The notes: generated by a model from the sequence alone, not told the origin. 64,000 nt of DNA from Shewanella marina JCM 15074 (GCF_000614975.1 NZ_BALM01000017.1:1-64000); one strand, 5' to 3'; shown: positions 36,112-47,039, numbered from the stretch's first letter. A program made the numbers and translations.

Positions 36112-37157
36112 TATACGAACTCATCTCCACCGCCACTACTCAACATAATTTCACCACTTTCACTTAAGCGACGAGTCACAGCAAGGATCTCTTTCTGTGC
36201 CACTTCTACTTCACTTAGGCGAATTGGTCCCATTGCTTCTAAGTCATCGTTAAGCAATTCTGCTGCACGTTTTGACATATTGCCCAAGAACTTCTCTTTA
36301 AGCAGTTCATCGGCGCCTTTCAGTGCCTTCATTAAGATCTCTTGTTGCACTTCACGCAATAATGCCTGAATGCCTCGGTCATCAAGATCAATAAGGTTAT
36401 CAAATACAAACATCAAATCTTGGATATGCTGAGCAACCTCTTCGTCAGACTCACGAATGGTATCCATCAATGGGGCTTCAATACTTGAATCAAGTAAGTT
36501 CATGATATCTGCTGCGGTCTTTAAGCCACCTAACTTAGCTGGCTGCGAGCTACCTTGCCCCGCAAATTGTTTCTCCATAATCTCATTTAATTCTTTTAAT
36601 GCGGCTGGCTGCACTTCTTCTAAATTAGCAATTCGCATCATTAAATCTAAACGAGTATTTTCTGGGAATTGAGCAAAAATTTGCGCCGCTTGCTCAGGAT
36701 CTAGGTATGACAATACAATTGTTTGAATCTGTGGATGCTCATGTTGGATAAGCTGAGCTACCTGTCTTGCATCCATCCATTTTAATGAATCAAGTCCTTT
36801 CGCCCCAGAGCCTGCAATAATCTGCTCCAGTAAGTTAGTGGCTTTTTCTTCCCCTAATGCTGCGGTTAATGCTTTACGTACAAACTCTTCACTATTAAAA
36901 CCAATAGAGGAGTATTTTTGAATGTCATCCAAAAACAGACGATGCACGGCAATCACTTTTTCTTGACCAAAATCTTCAATAGATGCCATTGCCATGCCGA
37001 CTTGCTGCACCTGCTTAGGTTCTAAATGCTTTAAAATCGCCGCCGCGTCACCTTCACTTAAACTCAGTAATAAAATCGCTGCCTTATCAATACCTGTGAT
37101 ACTGTCGAGATCAAATGCGGGTCCGTTTACTTCGCTTACTGCACTACTTTTTGTCAT
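36111..37157 (-). CDS. fliG: FliG, C-ring rotor protein
   Basis: The 348-residue product contains FliG N-terminal (GIDKAAILLLSLSEGDAAAI), middle EHPQIQTIVLSYLDPEQAAQ with the EHPQ motif, and C-terminal torque helix region with conserved charges (DDRGIQALLREV). It joins FliF and FliM and meets the stator. The frame is intact. It overlaps fliF by 14 bp. Confidence 0.96.
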   Translation of the reverse strand: MTKSSAVSEVNGPAFDLDSITGIDKAAILLLSLSEGDAAAILKHLEPKQVQQVGMAMASIEDFGQEKVIAVHRLFLDDIQKYSSIGFNSEEFVRKALTAALGEEKATNLLEQIIAGSGAKGLDSLKWMDARQVAQLIQHEHPQIQTIVLSYLDPEQAAQIFAQFPENTRLDLMMRIANLEEVQPAALKELNEIMEKQFAGQGSSQPAKLGGLKTAADIMNLLDSSIEAPLMDTIRESDEEVAQHIQDLMFVFDNLIDLDDRGIQALLREVQQEILMKALKGADELLKEKFLGNMSKRAAELLNDDLEAMGPIRLSEVEVAQKEILAVTRRLSESGEIMLSSGGGDEFV

Positions 37158-38849
37158 CGCTCACTAACCAATTTTGCACCACTTGGGTGGATAATTCAGG
37201 CTCATTTGCCACTAAAGATCGAATCGATTTCACCATGTCATCGTCTTTGTGCAAATCAGGGATAATAATTGAACCATCTTCAGCGTAACTATACTCAGTG
37301 GCAGGGCCATTAAGTAGCATGCCATTTTGGGCATATTGCTCTTCTAGTGAAGCCAAATCACTATTAGTATCAGGTTCACTGCTGGTTAACTTTTTAAGGA
37401 CTGGCCGTACTACCGCTAAAATCAGCACCAAAATAACAATTGCAGCTATCAGTAACTTCATTGCCCGCCAAAACCATGGCTGATCCCACATTGCAGGCTC
37501 TGGCGTTGCTTCAAAGGTTTCATCTAAAAACGGCACACTGACCACTTCAATCACATCACCACGCGCCGCATTAAAGCCAACGGCACCTTCAAGTAAACGA
37601 CGAATATTATTCAGCTCTTGCTCAGTACGCGTCACTTTAGCAACCGCGCCCCCCTCTGCTGAAGCCTCACCCGGCTTGTAATCAACCGCAACTGAAACGC
37701 TTATCCGCTGGATCATGCCAACTTGTTGACGGGTATGGCTAATGGTAGTGTCGAGTTCAAAATTACGAGTTGCTTCTTTATGGCTAGAACCACTTTTTTC
37801 AGTTTGCGCAACGCCAACTTGCCCAGCTTCTTCAGGGATATTTGCTGGCATTGGCGGTTGATTGGTTAATGCTCCAGGAATCCCCCCATTGGCACCAGCA
37901 ACATTGCTATTTTCAATCACCATCTCACTACGTAACGCTGGTAAGTCTGGATTGTAACGCTTAGTCGTTTGCTCTACCGCTGTGAAGTCCATCGCCACAT
38001 TAACTTGTGAACTAAAATTCTCCGGTCCTAAAATTGGAATTAAGATTGAATCAATCTTATTGCGATATTCAGTTTCTTTTTGTTGAACTAACTCAGCATC
38101 ACGACGAGCTTGTACAGACGAGCCATCTTGAGTACCGGAGTTTAACAAACGACCATTACTGTCAGTCACGGTCACCCGTGTAGGCTCTAATTTATGCACC
38201 GCACTGGCAACGATATCAACAATTGAATCAATCTCTTCTTGGCTTAATCCTGAACGCGTCGTATTGACACAACGGTAGCACTTGGCTTAGATTGATGACG
38301 GGCAAATACACTCTCTTTTGGCAGCGCTAAAATCACTTTGGCTCGATTAACACTTTTAAGCTCTTCAATCACACGCGCAAGATTCTGCTCTTGACTGTAC
38401 TTTAATCGTGCTTGCTCCATCCGCTGGCTCACGCCAAAGCCACTGTCTTTGCTTAGAAAGTCATTGGTTAATTCACCACTATCCAAACCAGCGCGCGCCA
38501 ATATCATTTTAACTTGTTGGTATTTATCTTCAGGCACACTAAGTTGATCAATATCGATTTGGTAATCTATTTTGTTTTTATCAAGAATATCGAGCACTTG
38601 CACCATTTGCTGGGTTTCCATTTTTCCGACAGGCCGGAAATCTGGCGTTTGTGCCCACATCATAATAAATACCGTCAACGCTAAACAAATTGCTAGCGCT
38701 AATACCATGGAAATTTGGCGTAATACATTCGGGCCGGAAAAACCGCCTTTACCTGCACCACTTCTATCAGCTGCAGGTGGGACGGCGCTATTAAGCTGGG
38801 CCGGGGCTGCCATATTAGGCTTACCGCCAATCGCTAATTCTGTGCTCAC
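37144..38849 (-). pseudogene. fliF: fliF (MS-ring protein) with a single net -1 frameshift
   Basis: The start (MSTELAIGGKP) reads through the first membrane helix and ring-building motif to codon 201, then stops. The rest (TTRSGLSQEEIDSIVDIVAS, HKLEPTRVTVTDSNGRLLNS, through the second helix and FliG-binding tail) continues in another frame. The break is near 38264, where VVSI shifts; an AAA-to-AA loss fits. Total length is one base short of 569 codons. FliF is the first structure built; a truncated product could not form the basal body. Confidence 0.93.
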
Positions 38850-38878
38850 ATTCGCTTCCTATTAGTCGATACCATTAC

Positions 38879-39196
38879 TTAAACTGGCATTCTCATAATT
38901 TGGGTATACGCATCAACAATTTTATTTCGTACTTGTAAGGTAGCTTCAAAAGCAACACTGGCTTTTTCACGCGCGATGACGGTATCGGAAAGAGTGACAC
39001 TGCTATCACCCATCTCTAATCGAGTCGCTAAGTTAGCCGATTGCCCCTGTAATTGATTAACGTTACCAATGGCATGTGCAAGCAGTTGCCCGAAGTCGGA
39101 ACTACTTTTATTCATTTGTGGAGTAATAACTGAGGGAGTCACTTCGCCTTTAATTGTTTGCATTTCTTGCAATAAGCTATTTGATCCAATTTCCAT
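38879..39196 (-). CDS. fliE: FliE, MS ring-rod junction protein
   Basis: A 105-residue protein ending in SVAFEATLQVRNKIVDAYTQ then IMRMPV, the conserved FliE end. It links the MS ring to the rod and is exported early. It lies 29 bp upstream of fliF, behind a sigma54 promoter. Frame intact. Confidence 0.94.
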   Translation of the reverse strand: MEIGSNSLLQEMQTIKGEVTPSVITPQMNKSSSDFGQLLAHAIGNVNQLQGQSANLATRLEMGDSSVTLSDTVIAREKASVAFEATLQVRNKIVDAYTQIMRMPV

Positions 39197-39256
39197 ATTT
39201 AGCTTCCCTTCTAATCCGTCTAAAATTTGACGTTAGCTTAATTAATTTAGACAAAT

Positions 39257-39271
39257 GCAATTTTCTTGCCA
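39257..39271 (-). promoter_or_regulatory. Sigma54 promoter for fliEFGHIJ
   Basis: TGGCAAGAAAATTGC on the minus strand has exact -24/-12 spacing, 60 bp before fliE. Confidence 0.87.
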
Positions 39272-39296
39272 AAAGAACCATTTAAACAACATTTTA

Positions 39297-40624
39297 TTAA
39301 CAGGGTAATTCTATGCCTAATTCGCGCATCTTAGCGATTTTATAGCGCAAGGTTCTATCACTGATCCCCAATGTTGCTGCAACTTGTTTACGATGCCCCT
39401 GATGTTGAGCTAAGGCGTCAATAATTAAACTATGCTCTTTCGATTTCAGTTCTTGGCCTAAGCATCTTGATTATTTGTTAACAAATGGCCGTTGTTGCTC
39501 ACACCATCAATAATCAAATCATCTGCCTCAATCCATTGCCCTTGTTGTAAAATAAGAGCACGCTGCATCACATTATCTAACTCTCGTACATTTCCCGGCC
39601 ACTCATGAGCGAGTAATTTAGCTTCCGCTGCGGCACTAAATTGCGGTAACGGAACCAATTGCTGACGGGTAACATGACGAACTAACAAATGTTGCGCTAA
39701 TGGCAAAATGTCATCTTTGCGCTGTTTGAGCGGCAACCATTCAATTGGAAAAACATTAATTCTATAGAAGAGATCTTCTCTAAATAGTCCTTCTTTTACC
39801 ATTTGGGTTAAATCACGGTTAGAGGTCGCAAGAATACGAACATCTAATTTAATTGGCTTACGCCCCCCTAAACGCTCAACTTCTTGTTCTTGTAACACCC
39901 GCAATAACTTGGCCTGCAATCCCAAATCCATCTCCGAGATTTCATCAAGTAACAGCGTACCGCCATTAGCTTGTTCAAATTTACCGGGACAGGCCTGATA
40001 AGCACCAGTAAAGGCACCTTTCTCATAACCAAATAGGGTTGCTTCCAACATATTTTCTGGAATCGCAGCACAGTTTATAGCGACAAAATCTTGTTCACTG
40101 CGCTGACTATGCTGATGAATATAACGCGCCATCACCTCTTTACCTGAGCCACTAGGCCCCATAATCATCACACTGGCATCACTATGCGCTACTTTGCAGG
40201 CCAGATTAAACAAGGCCTTTGTTTGTGCATCTTCGGCAACAGCTTGTTCAAGGTTTATTTTGGGTTTGATATAACGTGCAACTTGATCAAGTAACAGTTG
40301 TGATGAAAAGGGTTTACTTAAATAATCGACCGCCCCCAGTTTCATCGCCGCGACGGCTTTATCAATACTGGCAAATGCGGTCATCAGTAATAATGGAATA
40401 TGTGAATATTCTTGTTGCATATATTGCAATAAGCCCATCCCACCAAGCCCTTGCATTTGCACATCGCTGATCACTAAATCAATATCTTGCTGCTTTAAAA
40501 TCACAATGGCATCTTCAGCACTTGCCACATCAATAATTTGGTATTTTGCTAATAATAATGTATCAACCAATGCCTCTCTAAGAGACAAATCGTCTTCAAC
40601 TAATAATAAAGTAAGCTCATTCAT
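39297..40624 (-). pseudogene. flrC: flrC (sigma54 activator) with frameshift before its DNA-binding domain
   Basis: The frame from MNELTLLLVEDDLSLREAL (ATG 40624) has a receiver with aspartate in VISDVQM and an AAA+ domain with GPSGSGKE and GAFTGA, then ends at 39458. The lost part, a Fis-type helix-turn-helix (QVAATLGISDRTLRYKIAKM), follows in another frame to 39297. The break is between 39458 and 39473; length is one base short of 443 codons. FlrC normally turns on class III genes. A truncated product could oligomerise but not bind DNA. Confidence 0.92.
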
Positions 40625-41678
40625 TGGCTTGTACCTTGTGGTCATCCATAACCGGTAAACGTATTATAAAATGTGAGCCGTTATCAGGCTTACTGGTAAA
40701 ACTTAATTTGCCTTGGTGCTGCTGTATCACACCTTGCACTACACCAAGTCCTAATCCAGTCCCCTGAGCCTTGGTCGTAAAAAATGGTTCAGTTAATTTA
40801 CTCTGTAAATTTGGATTAAAACCACGGCCATTATCTTTAATTTCAATCACTATCTCGTGATTAATCCTAGATGCAATTAATGTTATCTGGCTTGCATCCG
40901 CTTCAACCGCATTCATCAGCATATTATTTAACGCTGACACCAATTGATGTTGATTGCCCCAAATATACAACTCTTCAGTTAACTGACAATCAATAGTGAT
41001 AGCTTGCTTTGCCGCAATAGGCCCACAATTATGCTGTGCCTGCTCAAATAAGTGACTGACATCAACAACATTAAAATCATGGTTAGTGCGACCTTGAGCC
41101 ATTAACAGCATATTATTAACTTGATATTCAAGCTCATTTAAACGCTCCATTAACTTACTTTGGAAACGCTGCTGGGTCTGCAGTGGTAAATCGCTTATCG
41201 CTAGATTTTGTGCATATAACATAGCAGCACTTAGAGGCGTTCTGATTTGATGCGCCAAATTTGCCACCATAGTACCGAGTGCGGATAAACGTTGTAACTG
41301 AGCTAAATTATTCTGCAACTGCCGTGTTTCGGTTAAATCCGTTAACACAATTAATTGACCAGCATCTGGAGTGAGTGGCGTTATCGCCATATGTACGCGG
41401 CGACCACTGCTTAATGACACCTCATGACCATCGTCATTTCTTGGTGCAAAAGCTTGCCCAATAATATGACGCCATAACTGATTAATAAGAGGCACAACAA
41501 GCAATTGCTGGGCAACAGGGTTAGCCTCTATTACACGGCCACTGGCATCAAGAATAATGATCCCTGATGGCATCGCTTGTAAAATATGATTAAGCTGATT
41601 TGGAAGATGATGATGGTGAGTGCTAACCGTGATGCTATCCGCATCATTAGCATATGAATCTTGCTGTTTGGCCATCAT
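40617..41678 (-). CDS. flrB: FlrB, flagellar sensor histidine kinase
   Basis: The 353-residue soluble kinase has a PAS-like region (IIILDASGRVIEANPVAQQL), an H-box LAHQIRTPLSAAMLYAQNL with the histidine in AHQ, and ATPase motifs NNMLMNAVEA, IEIKDNGRGF and GTGLGLGVV. It phosphorylates FlrC. Frame intact. The end overlaps the flrC start by 8 bp. Confidence 0.94.
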   Translation of the reverse strand: MMAKQQDSYANDADSITVSTHHHHLPNQLNHILQAMPSGIIILDASGRVIEANPVAQQLLVVPLINQLWRHIIGQAFAPRNDDGHEVSLSSGRRVHMAITPLTPDAGQLIVLTDLTETRQLQNNLAQLQRLSALGTMVANLAHQIRTPLSAAMLYAQNLAISDLPLQTQQRFQSKLMERLNELEYQVNNMLLMAQGRTNHDFNVVDVSHLFEQAQHNCGPIAAKQAITIDCQLTEELYIWGNQHQLVSALNNMLMNAVEADASQITLIASRINHEIVIEIKDNGRGFNPNLQSKLTEPFFTTKAQGTGLGLGVVQGVIQQHQGKLSFTSKPDNGSHFIIRLPVMDDHKVQANE

Positions 41679-41713
41679 TACCCCGTCAAAATACTGAACT
41701 TATTCAGGGTAAT

Positions 41714-41728
41714 GCATCGTTTATGCCA
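41714..41728 (-). promoter_or_regulatory. Sigma54 promoter for flrBC
   Basis: TGGCATAAACGATGC on the minus strand has sigma54 spacing (ATGC in place of TTGC), 36 bp before flrB and downstream of flrA, the place where FlrA-dependent flrBC transcription starts in polar flagellates. Confidence 0.75.
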
Positions 41729-41783
41729 AACAGCATTTTATGATATAGATTAGTCGCTCAGGTAGTGCTTAGACCCTATATAA

Positions 41784-43229
41784 TTAGTCTTTTCCCATGC
41801 CATATTTACGCATTTTTTCAACTAGAGTGGTACGGCGAATACCCAGCATTTCAGCGGCTCGAGCAACCACATTATCTTGCTGTTCAAGTGCTTGACGGAT
41901 CATATCAATTTCCATTTCAGCCAATAAATCCTTTAAATTAACCCCCTCTGGCGGTAATTCATTAGGGAAACGCTGATCTGGAATATCAATCACTTCTTCA
42001 TCGACAAATAATGCAGCTAAAGCATCACGCTCTAACTGTTCTTCATCAACAACAGGCATATAATCTGGCGCATCAATATGGCGATATTTTTCGGGTAAAT
42101 CATTAACATCGACCAATCCACCAGGGAATAATATCGTTAACCGCTCAACTAAATTAGAGAGTTCGCGCACATTACCGTACCAGCTATGCTCTTTTAACGA
42201 ATCAATCGCACGTTGCGTAAAGCGAACCTTACCTCGACCTTCGTTAAAGACACGGCTCACTAACTCTTGTAGTAATAGTGGAATATCTTCTTTCCGTTCA
42301 GATAGCGCTGGCATTTCAATAGGAAATACATTTAACCGATAAAATAGATCTTCTCTAAATTGGTTATCAGCAATCATCTGCTCTAAATTACGGTGGGTTG
42401 CGGCAACCACTCGCACATCGCAATTAATGGTTTTAGTCCCACCAACACGTTCAAAAATACGTTCTTGCAGTACCCGTAACAATTTAACTTGCATCTGCAA
42501 TGGCATATCGCCAATTTCATCTAAAAATAGCGTGCCACCTTGAGCCAGTTCAAAGCGACCTTTACGTGAGCTAATTGCACCAGTAAAGGCGCCTTTCTCA
42601 TGTCCAAAGAGTTCACTTTCTAATAGCTCGGCAGGAATTGCACCACAGTTAACTGGAATAAAAGGGCCACTTGAACGGTTGGAGAGATAATGGATATTGC
42701 GAGCCACTACCTCTTTACCGGTTCCTGATTGACCTAAAATCATCACAGTAGCATCAGACTCTGCTACTTGATTGATTAAATGACGGACATTAACAATCCC
42801 TTCACTACGGCCAACTAAACTTCTAAAAAGCTTAGTTTGTTGAGTGGTAATCGGGGTATCAAACTGTTTAGTTTGGCCAAAAATTTGGCAGAAGTGTAAT
42901 AACTCTGTTAGCTGTGGATAAGCAAACGGCTCAGCAATGTTGCCAAGATGATTACTACCTGAATTAAGCTCTAACTCACCTAACACTAAAAACGGTTGCC
43001 AGTGTAACTGACGGATCAAGGCTTGTAAGGTAGGGGCGGTCTGATAAGCATTATCTAAAATAACAGTGCGGTAACTAGTATCACGAGTTAACACGATCAG
43101 CTCATCGGCTGACACAATATCAACTCTTTCCCCTAAAAACTCCAGAATGCAGGACAATCGATTAAGACGCTCTGACGGGAGCCCGACAAGTAAAATTCTT
43201 TTTTCTATTTGCATCATGCAGTCGGCCAT
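41784..43229 (-). CDS. flrA: FlrA (FleQ), master sigma54-dependent flagellar activator
   Basis: The 481-residue product has the atypical N-terminal FleQ domain ([20 protein letters not shown]), an AAA+ domain with Walker A GQSGTGKE at 166-173 and GAFTGA at 213-218, and a C-terminal Fis-type HTH ([20 protein letters not shown]). It opens the flagellar cascade at class II promoters and is restrained by FlhG and c-di-GMP. Alternative starts lie 4 and 5 codons downstream. Frame intact. Confidence 0.95.
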   Translation of the reverse strand: MADCMMQIEKRILLVGLPSERLNRLSCILEFLGERVDIVSADELIVLTRDTSYRTVILDNAYQTAPTLQALIRQLHWQPFLVLGELELNSGSNHLGNIAEPFAYPQLTELLHFCQIFGQTKQFDTPITTQQTKLFRSLVGRSEGIVNVRHLINQVAESDATVMILGQSGTGKEVVARNIHYLSNRSSGPFIPVNCGAIPAELLESELFGHEKGAFTGAISSRKGRFELAQGGTLFLDEIGDMPLQMQVKLLRVLQERIFERVGGTKTINCDVRVVAATHRNLEQMIADNQFREDLFYRLNVFPIEMPALSERKEDIPLLLQELVSRVFNEGRGKVRFTQRAIDSLKEHSWYGNVRELSNLVERLTILFPGGLVDVNDLPEKYRHIDAPDYMPVVDEEQLERDALAALFVDEEVIDIPDQRFPNELPPEGVNLKDLLAEMEIDMIRQALEQQDNVVARAAEMLGIRRTTLVEKMRKYGMGKD

Positions 43230-43366
43230 AAACTCAATTGTAAAATCGCATTAATTATCTATGTTTAGTTACTTACAACACTATCAACTGATTAATAATT
43301 GACACATTAGGTTAAAATTTAACTCATTTTGTGTAACATATTAATCAGTACAGTACAGAATATTGT

Positions 43367-43394
43367 ATTATCACAACCAGATAAGCAAGCTCAA
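43367..43394 (-). promoter_or_regulatory. Candidate sigma70 promoter for flrA
   Basis: TTGAGC, 16 bp, then GATAAT on the minus strand in the 308-bp gap 43230-43537. The leader would be about 130 nt. This gap otherwise holds only the terminator at its fliS end. Confidence 0.35.
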
Positions 43395-43494
43395 TAAGAC
43401 TATTATGCCAAACTCACATGCAATTGTTGCCTGTTAATTTGATTTTTAGCGAAAAATGTCAAAAAAACAATCAAATGTCATATAAATGACTAGT

Positions 43495-43522
43495 AAAAAA
43501 GCGTGGTAAACCACGCTTTTTT
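43495..43522 (-). terminator. Terminator after fliD-fliT-fliS
   Basis: AAAAAA-GCGTGG-TAAA-CCACGC-TTTTTT, a perfect 6-bp GC-rich stem within A and T runs, 15 bp after the fliS stop. It isolates flrA from the upstream late operon. Confidence 0.92.
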
Positions 43523-43537
43523 GACGATAAGTAGACA

Positions 43538-43942
43538 CTAATCGACAATTGCACTCATATGATGCTGTTCTTTCGGAATAAGATCCCAAGCTTCTTTAAT
43601 TTCTTTTAACAAGAAAGAGATATCATCTAGTGCTTTAACATCTTTATGTAGGTTAGCTTCTGCCATTTTTTGTAACATAAAATCATAAAGCTGATGTAAG
43701 TTAGTGGCAATCTCATCGCCTTGTTCCATATCAAGGCAATGATTTAAGCTGCTAACAATCGCCATCGCTTTACCGATATACTCTCCTTGATGACGGTAAT
43801 CGTTAGTTTCAATTGCATGTCTAGCCTGTGCTAAACGCTCTAACGCGGTCGCTAGCATCATTTGGATAACCCGATGCGGTGAAGCAACGGATAAATCACT
43901 TTCAACTGAAACCTTCCTGTATGACTGTAGAGATCCTCTCAT
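43538..43942 (-). CDS. fliS: FliS, flagellin chaperone
   Basis: A 134-residue helical protein with MRGSLQSYRKVSVESDLSVA at the start and SPHRVIQMMLATALERLAQA near 20-39, standard for FliS. It holds flagellin monomers unfolded for export. Frame intact. Confidence 0.94.
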   Translation of the reverse strand: MRGSLQSYRKVSVESDLSVASPHRVIQMMLATALERLAQARHAIETNDYRHQGEYIGKAMAIVSSLNHCLDMEQGDEIATNLHQLYDFMLQKMAEANLHKDVKALDDISFLLKEIKEAWDLIPKEQHHMSAIVD

Positions 43943-43946
43943 TTTA

Positions 43947-44279
43947 CTACCTATTCGCTTCTATCGATTGATACACACCGACCCGGCGTTGATTGCTCTT
44001 TCGGGCATATAACAGCTGTTGGCGGTGATCTTTTAGTTTTATTAATTGCTGACTGTAATCTTCTGTCAGTGAAATTTGACTCGTTAACCATGCGGCATCT
44101 TCAACAAGTGGATCCGTAATTACATTTGTTACGGCTTGTTGACGGTCATTAATTAATGATTGCAAATTTAATACCAAATCATCTGATTGAAGATCTTCTG
44201 CGGTAATGCTATTTAACTCCGCTAAAACCTGCTCAATCATGGCGTTACACTGCGCTAATCGTTGCTGCGAATGTGTCAT
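43947..44279 (-). CDS. FliT-like (FlaI) flagellar chaperone
   Basis: A 110-residue helical, Gln-rich protein between fliD and fliS, the position of FlaI/FliT in polar flagellar loci. FliT binds FliD. Similarity is weak by eye, so the call rests on length, composition and position. Confidence 0.7.
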   Translation of the reverse strand: MTHSQQRLAQCNAMIEQVLAELNSITAEDLQSDDLVLNLQSLINDRQQAVTNVITDPLVEDAAWLTSQISLTEDYSQQLIKLKDHRQQLLYARKSNQRRVGVYQSIEANR

Positions 44280-44283
44280 AAAA

Positions 44284-45648
44284 TTAACCTAATACGCCAG
44301 GTAATGAATTTAATTTGTCGGCTAAACCAGCGCTTTGCGCATTAAGCTGACCCACTAATAGATCCATCGCATTAAATTGTTTCATTAAGCGACTTTCAAG
44401 CATCGTCATTTTACGAGCGAAGACTTCACGCTGATCATCAAGCCTTTGCTTATCACTATCAAGAGAAGTGTCTTTAGAATCAATTAAGCCACCCGTTTTA
44501 ACATAACCTTCCGCTAGATTATCGAGTCGATTAGCAAGACCGGTATCAGGCGTTGCAAACAATGCCTCTAGGCCTTCCATATTGTTGGCGATATTTGCAT
44601 CAAGCTTAGTATCGTCAATCTCCATCTTACCGTTTCGATCAACCTTGATCCCAATATCATATAGGGCGATGCTACCACCGTCGGCGGTTTCAATACGTGA
44701 ACTGACCATGCTGCGTAGTTGTGACTCTAATGAACGTACCATTGAGTCACCTTGTAATGCCGCCGCCTCTTCTTTTTCCATATCATAAGCAGAAAGCTTA
44801 TCAATCGATGACGTTAGCGCGTTATAGGCATCAACAAAGCCTTTAACATTATCTTTTACCGCATCTTTGTCAGAGGTAATCGATAACGTCGTGGTTTCAT
44901 TCACATCTGCAGCCGTCAGATTTAATGTCACCCCTTGAATCGCATCTTTAATCTCATTGGTCTGTGACGTGACTTTCTGGCCATCAATAGTAAGTACTGC
45001 ATTTTGAGCCACTTGCAGCGTTTCTAGATTTGCGCCACCAAACATGTCATTCAGCCCTGTACCTGTGGTATCAGTAGCCGTCACCGCAACTTGACTATCA
45101 CTGCCAGACTCATTTGAGCTAAATACTAAACGACTACCAGAATCACTGGTAATAATGGTTGCCGTCACGCCTGAATTATCAGCATGGTCATTGACTTTGC
45201 GTGCAATAGCATACAAATCATCATCAGCGGCAATATCAACGCTAAACGCTTTACCATTCACTTCTAGATCCAGTGAACCTTCGCCTACCGTTTGTTTGGG
45301 ATCGGTCACATGAGTACCAGCGACTTTATGTGCTTTTGCCAACTGCTCAACTGTGATGGCATAGTTACCTGTCGTCGCAAACTTATCAGCAGTTGCAGTT
45401 AAGAACTTACTTTCACCTGTTGAGACAGAGCGAGCATTAAGCGAATCAGGATCTTGCAGTTTAGCTAGTGCATCCTGAAACTTGGCAATATCACTTTTTA
45501 ATGTGCCTAATGCTGAAATTTTGCTTTCTATGTCCTTTTCAGTACGATTGAAAAGTGCTTCTTTAGGCAGTTTTTCGGCATCAACTAATACTTTAACAAT
45601 ATTATTAATATCGAGACCTGAACCTAGACCCGTTGCTGTTAATGCCAT
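44284..45648 (-). CDS. fliD: FliD, filament cap protein
   Basis: The 454-residue product opens ATGLGSGLDINNIVKVLVDA, the FliD N-terminus, and has coiled-coil ends (QFNAMDLLVGQLNAQSAGLA) and the domain NAVLTIDGQKVTSQTN near 220-235. It caps the growing filament and directs flagellin folding. Frame intact; 26 bp after flaG. Confidence 0.95.
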   Translation of the reverse strand: MALTATGLGSGLDINNIVKVLVDAEKLPKEALFNRTEKDIESKISALGTLKSDIAKFQDALAKLQDPDSLNARSVSTGESKFLTATADKFATTGNYAITVEQLAKAHKVAGTHVTDPKQTVGEGSLDLEVNGKAFSVDIAADDDLYAIARKVNDHADNSGVTATIITSDSGSRLVFSSNESGSDSQVAVTATDTTGTGLNDMFGGANLETLQVAQNAVLTIDGQKVTSQTNEIKDAIQGVTLNLTAADVNETTTLSITSDKDAVKDNVKGFVDAYNALTSSIDKLSAYDMEKEEAAALQGDSMVRSLESQLRSMVSSRIETADGGSIALYDIGIKVDRNGKMEIDDTKLDANIANNMEGLEALFATPDTGLANRLDNLAEGYVKTGGLIDSKDTSLDSDKQRLDDQREVFARKMTMLESRLMKQFNAMDLLVGQLNAQSAGLADKLNSLPGVLG

Positions 45649-45674
45649 ATCCCTACCTCACACAACTAATAAAG

Positions 45675-46046
45675 TTACACTTCAGTTTTCATTAAAAGGC
45701 CAGCGACATCCGCTAGCTTTTCAGCCATTTTTAATGCTTCTTCACTTGGAATTTGTCTTAGTACTTCGCCAGAATCTTGATCAAGCACACTGACGACATT
45801 ACGACCTGAATCCTCATCAACTCGAAACTCAATACCAGTTCGAGTCAATGCGAAATGATCAGAAAGTTCTGCCACTAAGCCTTTTAGCGCCTCATCTTTA
45901 TCTTGGTCATCTTGTTTAGCCTGCTCACTCGCGGTCCCAGCATTAACTCGCTGTTGCGCTTGCTGGCTTTGCACCGCAACTTGCTGCGTCGGCGAATTAA
46001 CATCAACCGAGGGTGTAAAAGGCGAGTTTAGTTGATTAATTTCCAT
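45675..46046 (-). CDS. flaG: FlaG family protein
   Basis: A 123-residue protein whose C-terminal 65 residues (FRVDEDSGRNVVSVLDQDSG, VLRQIPSEEALKMAEKLAD) match FlaG. FlaG affects filament length in other polar flagellates. An AGGAG site precedes the start. It follows the divergent flagellin without a clear terminator, so they may be co-transcribed. Confidence 0.9.
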   Translation of the reverse strand: MEINQLNSPFTPSVDVNSPTQQVAVQSQQAQQRVNAGTASEQAKQDDQDKDEALKGLVAELSDHFALTRTGIEFRVDEDSGRNVVSVLDQDSGEVLRQIPSEEALKMAEKLADVAGLLMKTEV

Positions 46047-46132
46047 ATTGAGTCTCCTTTAGCACCAACTTATCGAGTTGTAGGCAAACACCTGAACCAA
46101 TAACAGCGCTATCTTTGCTTATTTAAATGTCA

Positions 46133-46954
46133 TCATTTCAGCAATGACAAGACTAACTGAGGTAATTGGTTTGCCTGAGCTAGCATTGTCGTTGCAATTT
46201 GCTGCATCACTTGGTACTTAAGTAAATTCGCCGATTCTTTGGCAAAATCTACGTCCATAATTCTGCTTCGAGCCGCGGCAACATTAAGCTGAGTCTGTGC
46301 CGAATTAGCAATGTTATACTCAAGCCTATTTTGCACTGCACCTAAATCAGCTCGCTGCGAATCTATGGTCTTAATGGCAGTATCAATACGCATTAAACTG
46401 ATTGAACGCCCACCAGCCGACTCAAGTACCAATCCGGATACACCTAATACATCGGCAGTTAAAGACTGAATATCTAACTGAATATTCTGCCCAGCCTGGT
46501 GACCCACTTGAAAGTTTCTGCCACCACTGAACTGACCATTAAGCAATTTAATATCACCAAACGCAGTCTGTTCACCAATTGCATTAATCTCATCTGATAA
46601 TGCGTTAAGCTCTTTGGTTAACGACGATATATCAGCACTCGATAAACTGCCATTTTCCGCTTGAATGGTGAGATCCCGCATTCGTTGCAACATATTGGTT
46701 TGTTCAGCCATTGCCCCTTCAGCGATTTGCGCCACGGACATAGCATCATTAGCATTTCGCATGCCAACATCTAAGCCATTTATTTGACTTGTTAATCGAT
46801 TGGCAATCGCTAATCCAGCCGCATCATCTTTAGCACTATTTATCCGTAAACCACTTGATAAACGCACTAAACTTTGCGCTAAACCACTATTAGCATTATC
46901 CAAGTAATGAGCAATCTGCATCGATGTCACCATAGTATTAATGGTTATGGCCAT
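46133..46954 (-). CDS. Flagellin, divergent copy 1
   Basis: A 273-residue flagellin from [20 protein letters not shown] (ATG 46954, GGAG ahead). Conserved D0/D1 ends are present ([40 protein letters not shown]). It differs from the other three at many normally invariant places (MQIAHYL for [16 protein letters not shown] for [13 protein letters not shown] for SLIR). The sequence is intact and has its own sigma28 promoter. It may be a minor filament component or a copy diverging under relaxed selection. Confidence 0.93.
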   Translation of the reverse strand: MAITINTMVTSMQIAHYLDNANSGLAQSLVRLSSGLRINSAKDDAAGLAIANRLTSQINGLDVGMRNANDAMSVAQIAEGAMAEQTNMLQRMRDLTIQAENGSLSSADISSLTKELNALSDEINAIGEQTAFGDIKLLNGQFSGGRNFQVGHQAGQNIQLDIQSLTADVLGVSGLVLESAGGRSISLMRIDTAIKTIDSQRADLGAVQNRLEYNIANSAQTQLNVAAARSRIMDVDFAKESANLLKYQVMQQIATTMLAQANQLPQLVLSLLK

Positions 46955-47012
46955 CTTTGACTCCTCAGTTTCTCGACACAACCAAGTTGCATAAATCAGT
47001 ATCCTTGTTCAA

Positions 47013-47039
47013 TTAACGGCATCAAGCCCCAAACCTTTA
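47013..47039 (-). promoter_or_regulatory. Sigma28 promoter of flagellin copy 1
   Basis: TAAA, 15 bp, GCCGTTAA on the minus strand; one change from the consensus -10 GCCGATAA. Confidence 0.85.

Noticed and set aside
46047..46132. Possible sigma54 or sigma28 promoter before flaG
   Set aside because: TGGTTCAGGTGTTTGC has the -24/-12 spacing off by one, and the TAAA-N15 match has a poor -10, so neither was listed.
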